Source of the DNA: Candidatus Saccharimonadota bacterium
GTDB taxonomy: Bacteria > Patescibacteriota > Saccharimonadia > Saccharimonadales > Saccharimonadaceae
DNA: 12,332 bases
Reading direction: 5' to 3'
Assembly: GCA_016199685.1 (NCBI GenBank)
Contig: JACQGD010000039.1
Coordinates: forward strand, 1 to 12,332
Part shown: one piece after another, positions 1-6,088 of the stretch
Numbering within the stretch: the first letter of the stretch is position 1
How the letters are laid out: every line of letters begins with the position of its first letter
Notes under the pieces: generated by a model
Told to the model about the DNA's origin: nothing
Seen by the model: only the letters and a program-made list of their open reading frames with translations
Databases searched by the model: none
Translations under genes and position numbers: made by a program

Positions 1-2047
1 AAACCTTCGACAATCCTTCGATACTATCTAAAATGGTATCAATTTCCTCAAATATTGGGTCGGTACTCGGTAGTACATTGTAGGCTCTCCGTACTGTCAT
101 AAATGTAAGGTAGTCTGTAATGTTTTGGATTTCATCTTGACTACATGTATCAGCAAGCTCAGTTTTTAACTGTGGAATTCTTTGGAGAGCGGTCCGTAAT
201 AAGTTGGTTTGTTGATCACGATACGATGGATCTGCCGAGTATCGTTCTTGTTGAGTTCGCGCGTGAGCCATTGCAACACTTATTTCGTACTCTTCTTTAT
301 CTTGGCGCATCTTTTTGCCAAAATCGACGTAAGCAGGCATGCGACCACCATAAGAAAGCGGTGCATGTGCGTGATGGAGTATGAAGTGATCTGAGTAAAC
401 GGGTATCATATTGTGCCAGAGGTCGTGATTGCTATAAAATGAATCAACAGTCGACAACACCTCGTTAATAATCTCGCTGTTTAACGACAATAAACGTTGG
501 TCATGCATCATAATCGGATATTCAACACCATACGCCTCGCCGGATTCATCCTTTCCAATCAAATGAATGAAGCCGAATGTTGAGGTGTACTCGTATTCAG
601 TTGAAGAAACCGCCTCGATAAACGGAACGTACTCACCCATGCTCGTTGCCGAGAGTGAACGATTATTCTTTGTAAATGGTAGTAGTGAGTGATGAGAGCC
701 CGGTACACCATTGGATGTACGTCGATAGTTAAAATCGGGTGCTGAAATAACTCTGTTTGACGTCAACTGACCCCATAGCTGCGGCTGTAGTTTCATGAAA
801 TACGCTGCGTCGTAGCCTCTAATGTCAATTCCTAAATCTTGAGCATGTTTTCGGAATATATCAGTAATATGTTCGAGTTCAGTGCTATTACGATTCACCT
901 CCTCTTCGATGTGGTGCGAGAAATTCTTTTGACCAACTAGTTCATTTTGAAGTGATTCTATCAGTCTCTTTAGGTTTAGCTGTTGTGCCATGATTTCTTG
1001 AACATTCTCACTAGAAAAGTCATCGCCATAACGGTTTTTCACTTCCTCTACAAGGCTCGTTGCGAGATGCTCGATGCTCATGAGGGTTGTGTTAACGTAA
1101 TTCTTTGAAAGACGTTTCAAAAATAACGGAGTCAATAAAAGGTCAGGGTCCTTAAGTGCTAGGACGTCTGCAACTATTTCATGCTTTTGAATTTCATCAA
1201 GATTGTTTTCGTAGAGTGTTGCATGAGGGAACGAAGGAAGCTCATCATCAAACTGAGATCCTATAAGTGATATTATTGTTCGGATATCATTATTTTTTAC
1301 AGCTTCATATAGCTGAATGCTTCTTTCGCGTTCACCTACTTCTTGTTTATTGTTTTTGATGATGTTTTGGGCATACTCGATAAGACGTGTTGTTGCATGC
1401 TCGACACTACTTTCCGCCGTGTTGATTGCAATGATCGGCACATTGTTATCCGAACCTAGTTGCTTTTTGAATGTATCGATATCTTGAAGATATTTAGCTG
1501 TCCGATTGGCGAAAATCTCCATTGTATCTTCGTCACCATCTCTCGATGACCGGTTTCCAACACGGTCGTAAGCTACCAACGGCGAAATTTCACATGATAC
1601 AACGAGATCGATCTCAATGCCCTTTGACGCAAGCATCTGTTGGAGAGGCAGTATTTCTTCTGATTTTTTAGGAATACCATCAAGGATGAAACCTCGATCT
1701 TGATCTATCGCCTCATCGATATAGGGCTCGACAAGTCCGCAGAAGAATTCTGGAATGCCTAGTGGACTGCCAAGCTCAAACAGACGATTAAGTTCTTGCC
1801 TTTCTTGAGACTCCGGAGGAAGGTTTCGGCTAATTTCGCCGAGCGATATGTAATTTATGTCGTCATTTTGAGTTTCGAGTGCTTCGCAAAGCGTTGTTTT
1901 GCCTGCACCCGGAATACCCAAAATAATAATATGCATCTTTGAAAGTAGCTTAAGTGCTTCACGAGACTCATCGAATGAATTTACTTCTTGTTCATGACCA
2001 TGTTTATAAGAGTGTTCGGGGTGTGTTGCAGGGATATGGTCAGTCAT
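1..2047 (-). CDS. Adenylate-kinase-like P-loop domain fused to a large unknown C-terminal domain (3' end outside the window)
   Basis: An uninterrupted frame runs from an ATG at 2047 to the left edge: 682 codons visible and no stop, so the C-terminus lies outside. Residues about 38-230 resemble a nucleoside-monophosphate kinase. There is a Walker A loop GIPGAGKTT at 44-52, then SLGEISR (68-74, in place of the usual S-T-G-D segment), GFILDGIP at 119-126 matching the adenylate kinase GFLLDGFP motif, and an R-rich lid/closing segment (R166, R169, R182) before the usual C-terminal helix. Known members are about 190-220 aa and phosphorylate nucleotides in the cytosol. The remaining 450 or more residues match nothing I recognise: a helical stretch (about 240-400), then a mixed domain with a His/aromatic patch near 541-560 (LWHNMIPVYSDHF, HHAHAPLSYGG). 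No membrane segment or signal peptide is evident. Whether it acts on a free nucleotide or another target is unknown. The start is supported by a promoter directly upstream; its ribosome binding site is weak (TAGG). Confidence 0.85.
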   Translation of the reverse strand, partial: MTDHIPATHPEHSYKHGHEQEVNSFDESREALKLLSKMHIIILGIPGAGKTTLCEALETQNDDINYISLGEISRNLPPESQERQELNRLFELGSPLGIPEFFCGLVEPYIDEAIDQDRGFILDGIPKKSEEILPLQQMLASKGIEIDLVVSCEISPLVAYDRVGNRSSRDGDEDTMEIFANRTAKYLQDIDTFKKQLGSDNNVPIIAINTAESSVEHATTRLIEYAQNIIKNNKQEVGERERSIQLYEAVKNNDIRTIISLIGSQFDDELPSFPHATLYENNLDEIQKHEIVADVLALKDPDLLLTPLFLKRLSKNYVNTTLMSIEHLATSLVEEVKNRYGDDFSSENVQEIMAQQLNLKRLIESLQNELVGQKNFSHHIEEEVNRNSTELEHITDIFRKHAQDLGIDIRGYDAAYFMKLQPQLWGQLTSNRVISAPDFNYRRTSNGVPGSHHSLLPFTKNNRSLSATSMGEYVPFIEAVSSTEYEYTSTFGFIHLIGKDESGEAYGVEYPIMMHDQRLLSLNSEIINEVLSTVDSFYSNHDLWHNMIPVYSDHFILHHAHAPLSYGGRMPAYVDFGKKMRQDKEEYEISVAMAHARTQQERYSADPSYRDQQTNLLRTALQRIPQLKTELADTCSQDEIQNITDYLTFMTVRRAYNVLPSTDPIFEEIDTILDSIEGLSKV

Positions 2048-2069
2048 TGGTTGCCTAATTCAAGGATTT

Positions 2070-2099
2070 ATAATATAATACATTAACAAATATATTCAA
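2070..2099 (-). promoter_or_regulatory. Predicted sigma70-type promoter of the kinase-like gene
   Basis: On the minus strand TTGAAT (2099-2094) is followed after 18 bp by TATTAT (2075-2070), about 22 bases before the ATG at 2047. It lies back to back with the maf promoter in the same AT-rich spacer, so the two genes probably share regulatory DNA. Predicted from consensus only. Confidence 0.45.
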
Positions 2100-2111
2100 G
2101 TATATTATCAT
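2083..2111 (+). promoter_or_regulatory. Predicted sigma70-type promoter of maf
   Basis: TTAACA (2083-2088, 5 of 6 to TTGACA) and TATCAT (2106-2111, 5 of 6 to TATAAT) are separated by exactly 17 bp. The transcript would start near 2118, only about 12 nt before the maf ATG, so the AAAGGA at 2115-2120 would lie at the very 5' end or be partly cut off. Confidence 0.55.
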
Positions 2112-2129
2112 ATAAAAGGAAATACGTCA

Positions 2130-2708
2130 ATGACAAAAATTATTCTTGCATCCGGATCATTCTTAAAAAAATTTATTATGGATGCGTCGAAGCTTTCGTA
2201 CGAGGTCGTTGCAGCTGATATTGACGAATCCATTTATGATAACCTAGCTGTTTCTGAAAGAGTTGTCGAACTTGCTGAAGATAAATGCAACAAAGTCGCT
2301 GCTATGTATCCAGATAGCGTTGTCATTGCGGCGGATACATTAACGGCTGATGAATCGGGGCTTGTATATACAAAACTTACCGGAGAGGACGACCCGATTA
2401 AAGCCGCAGTAGCGCTAAGCGGACAAACGATTAATGTACTAACGGGATGCGCCGTATATACTCCAGAAACTGGCGTAAAGAGCATCTTGGCGACGGCTAC
2501 GATTGCCTATCAGACATTTACCGAAGCAAATCTTCGCAGACTCGCTAGCGACGACAATCCAAACATTCGAAGTGGTGCGCTCGGTATTTTCTACGATGCG
2601 CCTGGATTTACGCTGATAGAGCGGATTGAAGGTTCATATACTGGCGCATTCGGACTACCTATGGAATTCGTCTATGCTCAGCTTGGCAATACAGTAGGCG
2701 AAAAGTAA
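2130..2708 (+). CDS. maf: Maf/HAM1-superfamily nucleoside triphosphate pyrophosphatase
   Basis: A 192-aa protein of normal Maf length. Maf proteins hydrolyse non-canonical or modified nucleoside triphosphates to the monophosphate and PPi in the cytosol (house-cleaning, linked to septum control in Bacillus). Visible motifs in order: the N-terminal LASGS (6-10), DIDE (30-33) with the conserved Glu, AADT (67-70) with the catalytic-site Asp, a Lys at 82, LSG (96-98), the TG turn (104-105), and the C-terminal GSYTGAFGLP (168-177). It is divergent: the usual SPRR after LAS is SFLK here, and the GIQG-type Gln position is occupied by Phe (GIF, 152-154), so substrate preference may differ. The ATG at 2130 follows AAAGGA (2115-2120). 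It is transcribed away from the kinase-like gene, so two nucleotide-handling genes flank one promoter region. The family call is firm; the substrate is not. Confidence 0.88.
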   Translation: MTKIILASGSFLKKFIMDASKLSYEVVAADIDESIYDNLAVSERVVELAEDKCNKVAAMYPDSVVIAADTLTADESGLVYTKLTGEDDPIKAAVALSGQTINVLTGCAVYTPETGVKSILATATIAYQTFTEANLRRLASDDNPNIRSGALGIFYDAPGFTLIERIEGSYTGAFGLPMEFVYAQLGNTVGEK

Positions 2709-2723
2709 CGAAACGCAAATAAA

Positions 2724-2737
2724 CTCACTTGCGTGAG
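2724..2737 (-). terminator. Rho-independent terminator of the minus-strand RNA
   Basis: Read on the minus strand, CTCAC (2737-2733) pairs with GTGAG (2728-2724) around a GCAA tetraloop, followed by a T-rich tail (TTTATTTG). On the plus strand the hairpin is followed by CGTATC with no T run, so it fits termination of the leftward RNA better than of maf. The stem is short. Confidence 0.5.
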
Positions 2738-2802
2738 CGTATCTGCTTAAACGTTTTCGCCTGCGTTGGTGCGAGGGTATTGTATGGTTACCCCATTACC
2801 TA

Positions 2803-2822
2803 CTAGCGCGCAAGCTCGCTAG
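2803..2822 (-). other. Hairpin immediately 3' of the structured RNA
   Basis: CTAGCG (2822-2817) pairs with CGCTAG (2808-2803), starting three bases past the 3' strand of the RNA's terminal helix. No T run follows, so it is more likely a 3' trailer or processing hairpin than a terminator. A second small stem follows (GGGTA 2793-2789 with TACCC 2779-2775). Confidence 0.5.
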
Positions 2823-2825
2823 GTT

Positions 2826-3285
2826 CAAAAGTTTTCTCTGTATCCGGTGCTGTCTACGTTACTTACTGCCTATTATTTTTGTTTGGTCTAAGTAAGTACG
2901 CTGTCTGAAATCAAACAGAGCATATGGATATATCAATCGCTCCAAGGTGCTGCCTATAGATGGTGGTCCGTGTCCTGCGCCGTTCCCTGTAGAGGCTGTT
3001 CCGGGCTTCCCCAGAACGCGCTTGCAGCGTCTAGCAAACAAGAATGCGCACGTCCTAACCATATAGTGTATCCTCCGCAGTTCGCCAGAGTTTACCAAAA
3101 AACATGAGAACTGGATACATTCACCGATCTAGTCTTTCAACCGATATAGCCTGATTTTGATTATTATTCCGACTATGTCACTACTCTCGTAGCATCACCG
3201 TGGCTTTAGTCCTGCGTAGCAACTGATTAAGCTACTACAGGCAGCGCCTTGAAGCAATTTGAATTGTAGAGAGAAAACGTTTGTT
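2826..3285 (-). ncRNA. Large structured non-coding RNA, about 460 nt, family unknown
   Basis: This 650-bp stretch lacks any credible protein gene but folds strongly as a minus-strand RNA. The ends pair: 3283-3270 with 2826-2839, 13 of 14 positions. A second long-range helix pairs 3259-3240 with 2935-2954, 19 of 20 positions including two G-U pairs (U3252-G2942, U3256-G2938). Local hairpins: GTAGC/GCTAC (3235-3231/3220-3216); a GAGA-tetraloop hairpin (3194-3179); a two-part stem (3118-3108 with 3083-3068); an 8-bp hairpin (3017-3010/3005-2998) with a U-G pair; CTGTTTG/CAGACAG (2918-2912/2907-2901); and a 10-bp stem with one bulge (2900-2891/2867-2857). At least six pairs are G-U on this strand and would be A-C on the other, which fixes the strand. 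The terminal helix begins where the promoter predicts the 5' end. Hallmarks of RNase P RNA, tmRNA, SRP RNA and tRNA were looked for and not found. The primary transcript probably runs to about 2716. Function unknown. Confidence 0.75.
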
Positions 3286-3316
3286 ATATTCATAGTAGCA
3301 AACTTTTGGCGTTTTG
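3275..3316. promoter_or_regulatory. Nested inverted repeat over the RNA promoter, candidate operator
   Basis: An outer AAAACG (3275-3280) / CGTTTT (3311-3316) pair encloses an inner GTTTG (3279-3283) / CAAAC (3299-3303) pair. The dyad covers the -10 box and spacer and reaches into the -35 of the minus-strand RNA promoter, and lies 45-85 bp upstream of the divergent HTH gene. That placement suits repression or shared control by the HTH protein, which is an inference. Part of the left arm also belongs to the RNA's terminal helix. Confidence 0.35.
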
Positions 3317-3320
3317 TCAA
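3292..3320 (-). promoter_or_regulatory. Strong predicted promoter of the structured RNA
   Basis: On the minus strand a perfect TTGACA (3320-3315) and TACTAT (3297-3292, with the key T, A and final T) are spaced by exactly 17 bp. The predicted start near 3285 is two bases before the first paired base of the RNA's terminal helix. Confidence 0.7.
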
Positions 3321-3359
3321 TAGTGACTTTGATCATACTGGTCATTGACAGGGGTCGTC

Positions 3360-3749
3360 ATGCGTAGTACGCTATCTATTGCAGTATTCACCCGAATACC
3401 AGCACCTACAACAGAACGGAAGTTGAAATTGAAACTACTGAAAGAGATTCGCGCAGAACGCGATCTTAGTGTGGAAGATTTATCAGATTTAAGTCATCTC
3501 AGCAAATCGACAATATACAACGTCGAACGAGGTGATCACTGCCCTAGTGAATCAACATTATGGGTGTTAGCCGAGGCATTAGATATCAAAGTAACTGATA
3601 TTTATTCGCCAAAAGGCTCAACGAATCTAGGAAAGCCCGCACAAAGCTGCGGACGAACAAACCCTAATTCTCAAAAGCGATATGGTGAACATTGCACCCA
3701 GTGCAACGAAACCAAATCGCTCAGCGGTACCTGTGTGTGCACTGATTAG
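3360..3749 (+). CDS. XRE/Cro-type HTH regulator with a cysteine-rich C-terminal tail
   Basis: A 129-aa protein starting at ATG 3360, preceded by AGGGG at 3350-3354. An in-frame TTG at 3345 is possible but lies upstream of that ribosome binding site. Residues about 24-83 form a typical XRE helix-turn-helix: an LLKEIRAERDLSVEDLS helix pair, a SKSTIYNVERG recognition segment (48-58), then STLWVLAEALDIKVTDIY (65-82). The N-terminal 23 residues are an unassigned extension. The tail (97-127) carries Cys 97, 112, 115, 125 and 127, including CTQC and CVC, which looks like a small zinc-binding knuckle or redox sensor. It is probably a DNA-binding transcription factor. It sits divergent from the structured RNA, and the inverted repeat between them is a plausible target. 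The C-terminal metal site is an inference from cysteine spacing. Confidence 0.8.
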   Translation: MRSTLSIAVFTRIPAPTTERKLKLKLLKEIRAERDLSVEDLSDLSHLSKSTIYNVERGDHCPSESTLWVLAEALDIKVTDIYSPKGSTNLGKPAQSCGRTNPNSQKRYGEHCTQCNETKSLSGTCVCTD

Positions 3750-3827
3750 TGCGAGATCGACCCTAAGAGTAAAGATTAGAAATTCAATTTCCGCTATTGA
3801 TAGGTAAGCTCCTTGGAAGTTGAACGT

Positions 3828-3859
3828 AGAAGAGTTCCTTTCATGGGGCTCTTCTTTTT
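3828..3859 (+). terminator. Rho-independent terminator of the HTH gene
   Basis: An 11-bp stem: AGAAGAGTTCC (3828-3838) pairs with GGGGCTCTTCT (3845-3855) with two G-U pairs allowed on the plus strand, followed by TTTTT. The wobble orientation and T run both point to rightward transcription from the HTH gene. Confidence 0.85.
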
Positions 3860-3873
3860 ATATAAATTCTTTG

Positions 3874-3914
3874 AAAAAAATATGAGTCCCGTTCCAAAAG
3901 GAGCGAGGCTCATA
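3874..3914 (-). terminator. Rho-independent terminator of the small helical protein gene
   Basis: TATGAG (3881-3886) pairs with CTCATA (3909-3914), with further inner pairing to an AAAA/TTTT loop. Read leftward it is followed by seven T (3880-3874). It lies just after the stop codon at 3941 and backs onto the terminator of the HTH gene. It may work weakly rightward too (CTTTTG). Confidence 0.8.
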
Positions 3915-3940
3915 CTTTTGAAACGAGACAGATGCCTGTA

Positions 3941-4360
3941 TTACAGTTTTGGAACGTAACTCGCGATTTTGATGATCCATTCCAGGGAATGATTACCTGA
4001 TTCGAGTATCTCGATAACAGCATCTCGCGCCGCACTTACGACATCTCTTGATTCGTCTATGAGGCTTTTGGCAATCAGATCGTCACACTCATGCCAGATT
4101 TCTGCGAGATATGAGAAAAGGTACGTTCCGTCGATTCGAGATTGAGTGTCAGTACTCTTCACGAGATGGACTACGAGTTCTTTGGCGAGCTCCATATCGA
4201 CGCTCGCCCGTCTTTTCCACGCTTTATCGAACCGCTCAGGAATACCCGGGGCCGTATCCATAAGGTGTGAGATAGCCTCACTGATCTCCATGATCTGCTG
4301 TGCGGTCAATCCGTTGACAGACAGCATATCCGTCTGGTACTGATAAGTGAATTCTGTCAC
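3941..4360 (-). CDS. Small alpha-helical protein, HEAT-repeat-like, function unknown
   Basis: A 139-aa soluble protein from a GTG start at 4360. GGAAGG (4373-4368) lies 7 bases upstream, which supports GTG over the internal ATG at residue 12. No signal peptide or membrane helix. The sequence is almost entirely amphipathic helices. Residues about 93-118 (LIAKSLIDESRDVVSAARDAVIEIL) follow the pattern of a HEAT repeat (hydrophobic helix, D-E/D-x-V turn, A-x-x-A-L helix), and the preceding 50-90 segment could be another. HEAT-like proteins usually serve as protein-binding scaffolds. No catalytic motif is visible. It is divergent from the ECF sigma gene, with its own terminator. I do not recognise the family beyond this fold suggestion. 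Confidence 0.7.
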   Translation of the reverse strand: MTEFTYQYQTDMLSVNGLTAQQIMEISEAISHLMDTAPGIPERFDKAWKRRASVDMELAKELVVHLVKSTDTQSRIDGTYLFSYLAEIWHECDDLIAKSLIDESRDVVSAARDAVIEILESGNHSLEWIIKIASYVPKL

Positions 4361-4397
4361 GGTACTACCTTCCAGTTGCTGGGTATGACGTAGATAT

Positions 4398-4406
4398 ACT
4401 ATACCA
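4398..4406 (-). promoter_or_regulatory. Extended -10 promoter element of the HEAT-like gene
   Basis: TGGTATAGT read on the minus strand (4406-4398) is a TGn-extended -10 box. The start would be near 4391, giving a leader of about 30 nt that contains the GGAAGG site. No good -35 is seen. The identical nonamer occurs before two other genes in the window. Confidence 0.5.
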
Positions 4407-4476
4407 TATTAGTAATAAATAATCCATCTTTATTAAATAGTAAAAAATCCCCTACAAACTTGAAATAAATAAGCTG

Positions 4477-4482
4477 TATACT
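4477..4482 (+). promoter_or_regulatory. -10-like box before the ECF sigma gene
   Basis: TATACT ends 13 bases before the ATG at 4496, so a transcript would start only about 7 nt upstream of the start codon. No convincing Shine-Dalgarno sequence precedes the ATG. No -35 at normal spacing is obvious; TTGAAA at 4460-4465 is only 11 bp away. ECF autoregulation is possible but cannot be read from the sequence. Confidence 0.35.
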
Positions 4483-4495
4483 ACGTAGAACGAAT

Positions 4496-5017
4496 ATGGA
4501 AAACGAAAAACACATCATTCAACATGTTATTAACGGTCACACCGAACAATATCGCTACCTGATAGAGCGATATCAGACAGGACTCATCATCCACTGCGAA
4601 AATATCGTCAAGGATCGACAAGAGGCTGAAGATATTGCGCAGGAGTCATTTATAAAAGCATATGATTTACTCGACTCATATGACGAATCAAAAGCGAGAT
4701 TTTCGACGTGGCTTTATAGGATAGCGACAAACAGAGCGATTGATCACCTGCGTAAACACAAACGAACTGTTGCGATAGATGATCCTGAGCAGTATGCAGA
4801 CGAACATGCCGATATAGAATTGTATGACGATGAGATTGCTGCACTCCGAAAAGCCGTCGATGAGCTTGAGCCGCCAGTCTACGCACAGGTAATCAAGGCG
4901 TATTTTTGGGAAGGTAAAAGTTACCAGACGATTGCCGAAGAACTCGATATTACCACGAATACCGTAGGGACTTGGATGCGCCGCGCAAAAGCAAATCTCA
5001 AGGAGGTCCTCGCATGA
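4496..5017 (+). CDS. ECF (RpoE-type) RNA polymerase sigma factor
   Basis: A 173-aa protein of normal size for extracytoplasmic-function sigma factors. Region 2 (about 20-88) includes the DIAQESFIKAY core-binding and -10 recognition segment (46-56) and TWLYRIATNRAIDHLRK (71-87). Region 4 (about 115-173) ends with an HTH: EGKSYQTIAEELDITTNTV (139-157), then a basic helix WMRRAKANLKEVL for -35 recognition. It directs RNA polymerase to a stress or envelope regulon. The stop overlaps the start of the downstream membrane protein (ATGA at 5014-5017), so the two are translationally coupled, the usual sigma/anti-sigma arrangement. The ATG has almost no ribosome binding site and lies just after a TATACT box. 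The family call is firm; the ECF subgroup and signal are unknown. Confidence 0.92.
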   Translation: MENEKHIIQHVINGHTEQYRYLIERYQTGLIIHCENIVKDRQEAEDIAQESFIKAYDLLDSYDESKARFSTWLYRIATNRAIDHLRKHKRTVAIDDPEQYADEHADIELYDDEIAALRKAVDELEPPVYAQVIKAYFWEGKSYQTIAEELDITTNTVGTWMRRAKANLKEVLA

Positions 5018-5970
5018 AAAAGCCTACTATTGAGCAACGGATTCTTGCTGCTCGCCCACCTCAATCAAAAAATAACATGCAGTTTACTGACGCCGTTATG
5101 AGCAAAATCAAAAGTCGTCGTGAAATATTTTCGCAGCAGATTCGTACAACGAATGTAAACCAAAAGGAGACATTTATAATGAAGCTACGGAACCTCCATA
5201 AGCCTGCGATTATCGCTGTTGCACTCGCACTCACGCTTGCGACGGCGGGTACGGCATATGCAATTTATCAATTATGGCCAAAGCCAAGCATCGATGTGTC
5301 GACACCAGTTCAGAACAAACAAGGGCGCTTAGAGTCTGCGGTACAATTAAAAAATTGTGGTAACCAACAATCCAATCAAGCAAGCTATGAAATCAAAAAA
5401 GGGAGTGCAATTTCAGCTGACCAAGTACCGCAAATTCTGCAGGCATACTGCGAGCTTGAGGCGATCTCATCGTGGTCAATGGGTATGTATAGTCCCCCCG
5501 ACTTTAATGAAAAAGCCCCGTCTGACTACACTACCGTTTCCCCTATCATGGTAAGTCGCGTCGTATCGATTGATGATAAGACGATGGTACTTGATGCACA
5601 AGAAAAATATGGCATTGAAGCGACAACACTATCACTTAACTCGTCTGTAAAATATGTTGCTGATTCGGCTTACACGAGTAAAGCGCAAATCAAAGCTGGC
5701 GATGCAGTAGTTGCTATAAGCCGGGATACGATTGCACGTGATACCGGGCGTGTTTCAGCGCGCACACTTCTCTATGTCGTGAAGATGAATTTGCCATTTG
5801 AAGCATACGATCCGCGAGCACAGCAGTCGGTCGCACAAAAACAAGTGTGTAATAACAATGCACCAGATATTTGCACGAGCACTGGGAGCGTCGACCTATA
5901 TAGCGGTGACGCAAAGTTACCAAACGGAGACAATGGTGACTTTGGACACAAAAGCAAATTGCCGCTATGA
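5014..5970 (+). CDS. Single-pass membrane protein, probable anti-sigma factor of the ECF sigma
   Basis: A 318-aa protein starting at ATG 5014 behind a near-perfect AAGGAGG (5000-5006). A longer in-frame start at 4972 lies inside the sigma gene and is ignored. Residues 1-63 are cytosolic, helical and basic, the expected sigma-binding part although I do not see a classical zinc-type HXXXCXXC motif. A membrane helix spans about 64-86 (PAIIAVALALTLATAGTAYAI). The outer domain (87-318) holds five cysteines (C109, C138, C269, C277 and others near them should be rechecked by alignment) and a beta-rich core around 170-260. The role as anti-sigma factor is inferred from coupling and topology. A strong internal Shine-Dalgarno and ATG at 5179 could give a shorter product that begins just before the membrane helix. 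No homology to a named family is recognised. Confidence 0.78.
   Translation: MKKPTIEQRILAARPPQSKNNMQFTDAVMSKIKSRREIFSQQIRTTNVNQKETFIMKLRNLHKPAIIAVALALTLATAGTAYAIYQLWPKPSIDVSTPVQNKQGRLESAVQLKNCGNQQSNQASYEIKKGSAISADQVPQILQAYCELEAISSWSMGMYSPPDFNEKAPSDYTTVSPIMVSRVVSIDDKTMVLDAQEKYGIEATTLSLNSSVKYVADSAYTSKAQIKAGDAVVAISRDTIARDTGRVSARTLLYVVKMNLPFEAYDPRAQQSVAQKQVCNNNAPDICTSTGSVDLYSGDAKLPNGDNGDFGHKSKLPL
5164..5181 (+). promoter_or_regulatory. Internal ribosome binding site and alternative start within the anti-sigma gene
   Basis: AAGGAG (5164-5169) stands 9 bases before an in-frame ATG (5179-5181, residue 56). The product from this start would begin MKLRNLHKP followed at once by the hydrophobic helix and an A-x-A-like end, like a signal peptide or anchor, and would lack the cytosolic domain. 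Use of this start is not proven. Confidence 0.5.
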
Positions 5971-6031
5971 ACTATATGATTGAGCTTGTCGGTAAATCTG
6001 ACCCGCTCAAAAAGTACTAGAAAAGCAAATA

Positions 6032-6077
6032 CTCGCCGAGAAGTGGATGTCTGAGACGACATTTACTTCTCGGCGAG
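6032..6077 (-). terminator. Long hairpin between convergent genes, terminator of the SDR gene
   Basis: A perfect 13-bp stem, CTCGCCGAGAAGT (6032-6044) with ACTTCTCGGCGAG (6065-6077), encloses a second stem ATGTC/GACAT (6047-6051/6058-6062). Read leftward it is followed by TATTTGCTTTTC, a fair T-rich tail. Rightward the tail is poor, though the hairpin could still serve the anti-sigma gene. Confidence 0.7.
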
Positions 6078-6088
6078 CTGTACTAGTC

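Noticed and set aside
145..394. Two small plus-strand open frames near the left edge
   Set aside because: They lie antisense within the long kinase-like ORF, which has clear family motifs and continuous protein-like sequence.
2859..3098. 79-codon open frame on the minus strand inside the intergenic region
   Set aside because: No Shine-Dalgarno, unnatural composition, and it lies entirely inside the predicted structured RNA whose helices explain the sequence.
3211..3285. tmRNA-like tag: a frame ending in ALPVVA and a stop within a hairpin loop (TTAATCAG)
   Set aside because: The resemblance to a tmRNA tag hairpin is striking, but no tRNA-like 5' domain, T-arm or acceptor CCA end was found at either side, and the predicted transcript start leaves no room for the 5' half.
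2826..3285. RNase P RNA or SRP RNA
   Set aside because: The conserved RNase P segments (GAGGAAAGTCC, ACAGAA and similar) and the SRP GGAAGCAGCC-type core were searched for by eye on both strands and are absent.
2826..3285. Retron-type ncRNA, since both ends are complementary
   Set aside because: No reverse transcriptase gene is in the window and the RNA is much longer than usual retron msr-msd RNAs.
5714..6062. Minus-strand open frames antisense to the anti-sigma gene
   Set aside because: No ribosome binding sites or recognisable sequence; they are shadows of the plus-strand gene.
6032..6077. Long inverted repeat considered as a mobile-element end or MITE
   Set aside because: It occurs once, sits exactly between two convergent stop codons and has a T-rich tail, so a terminator explains it.
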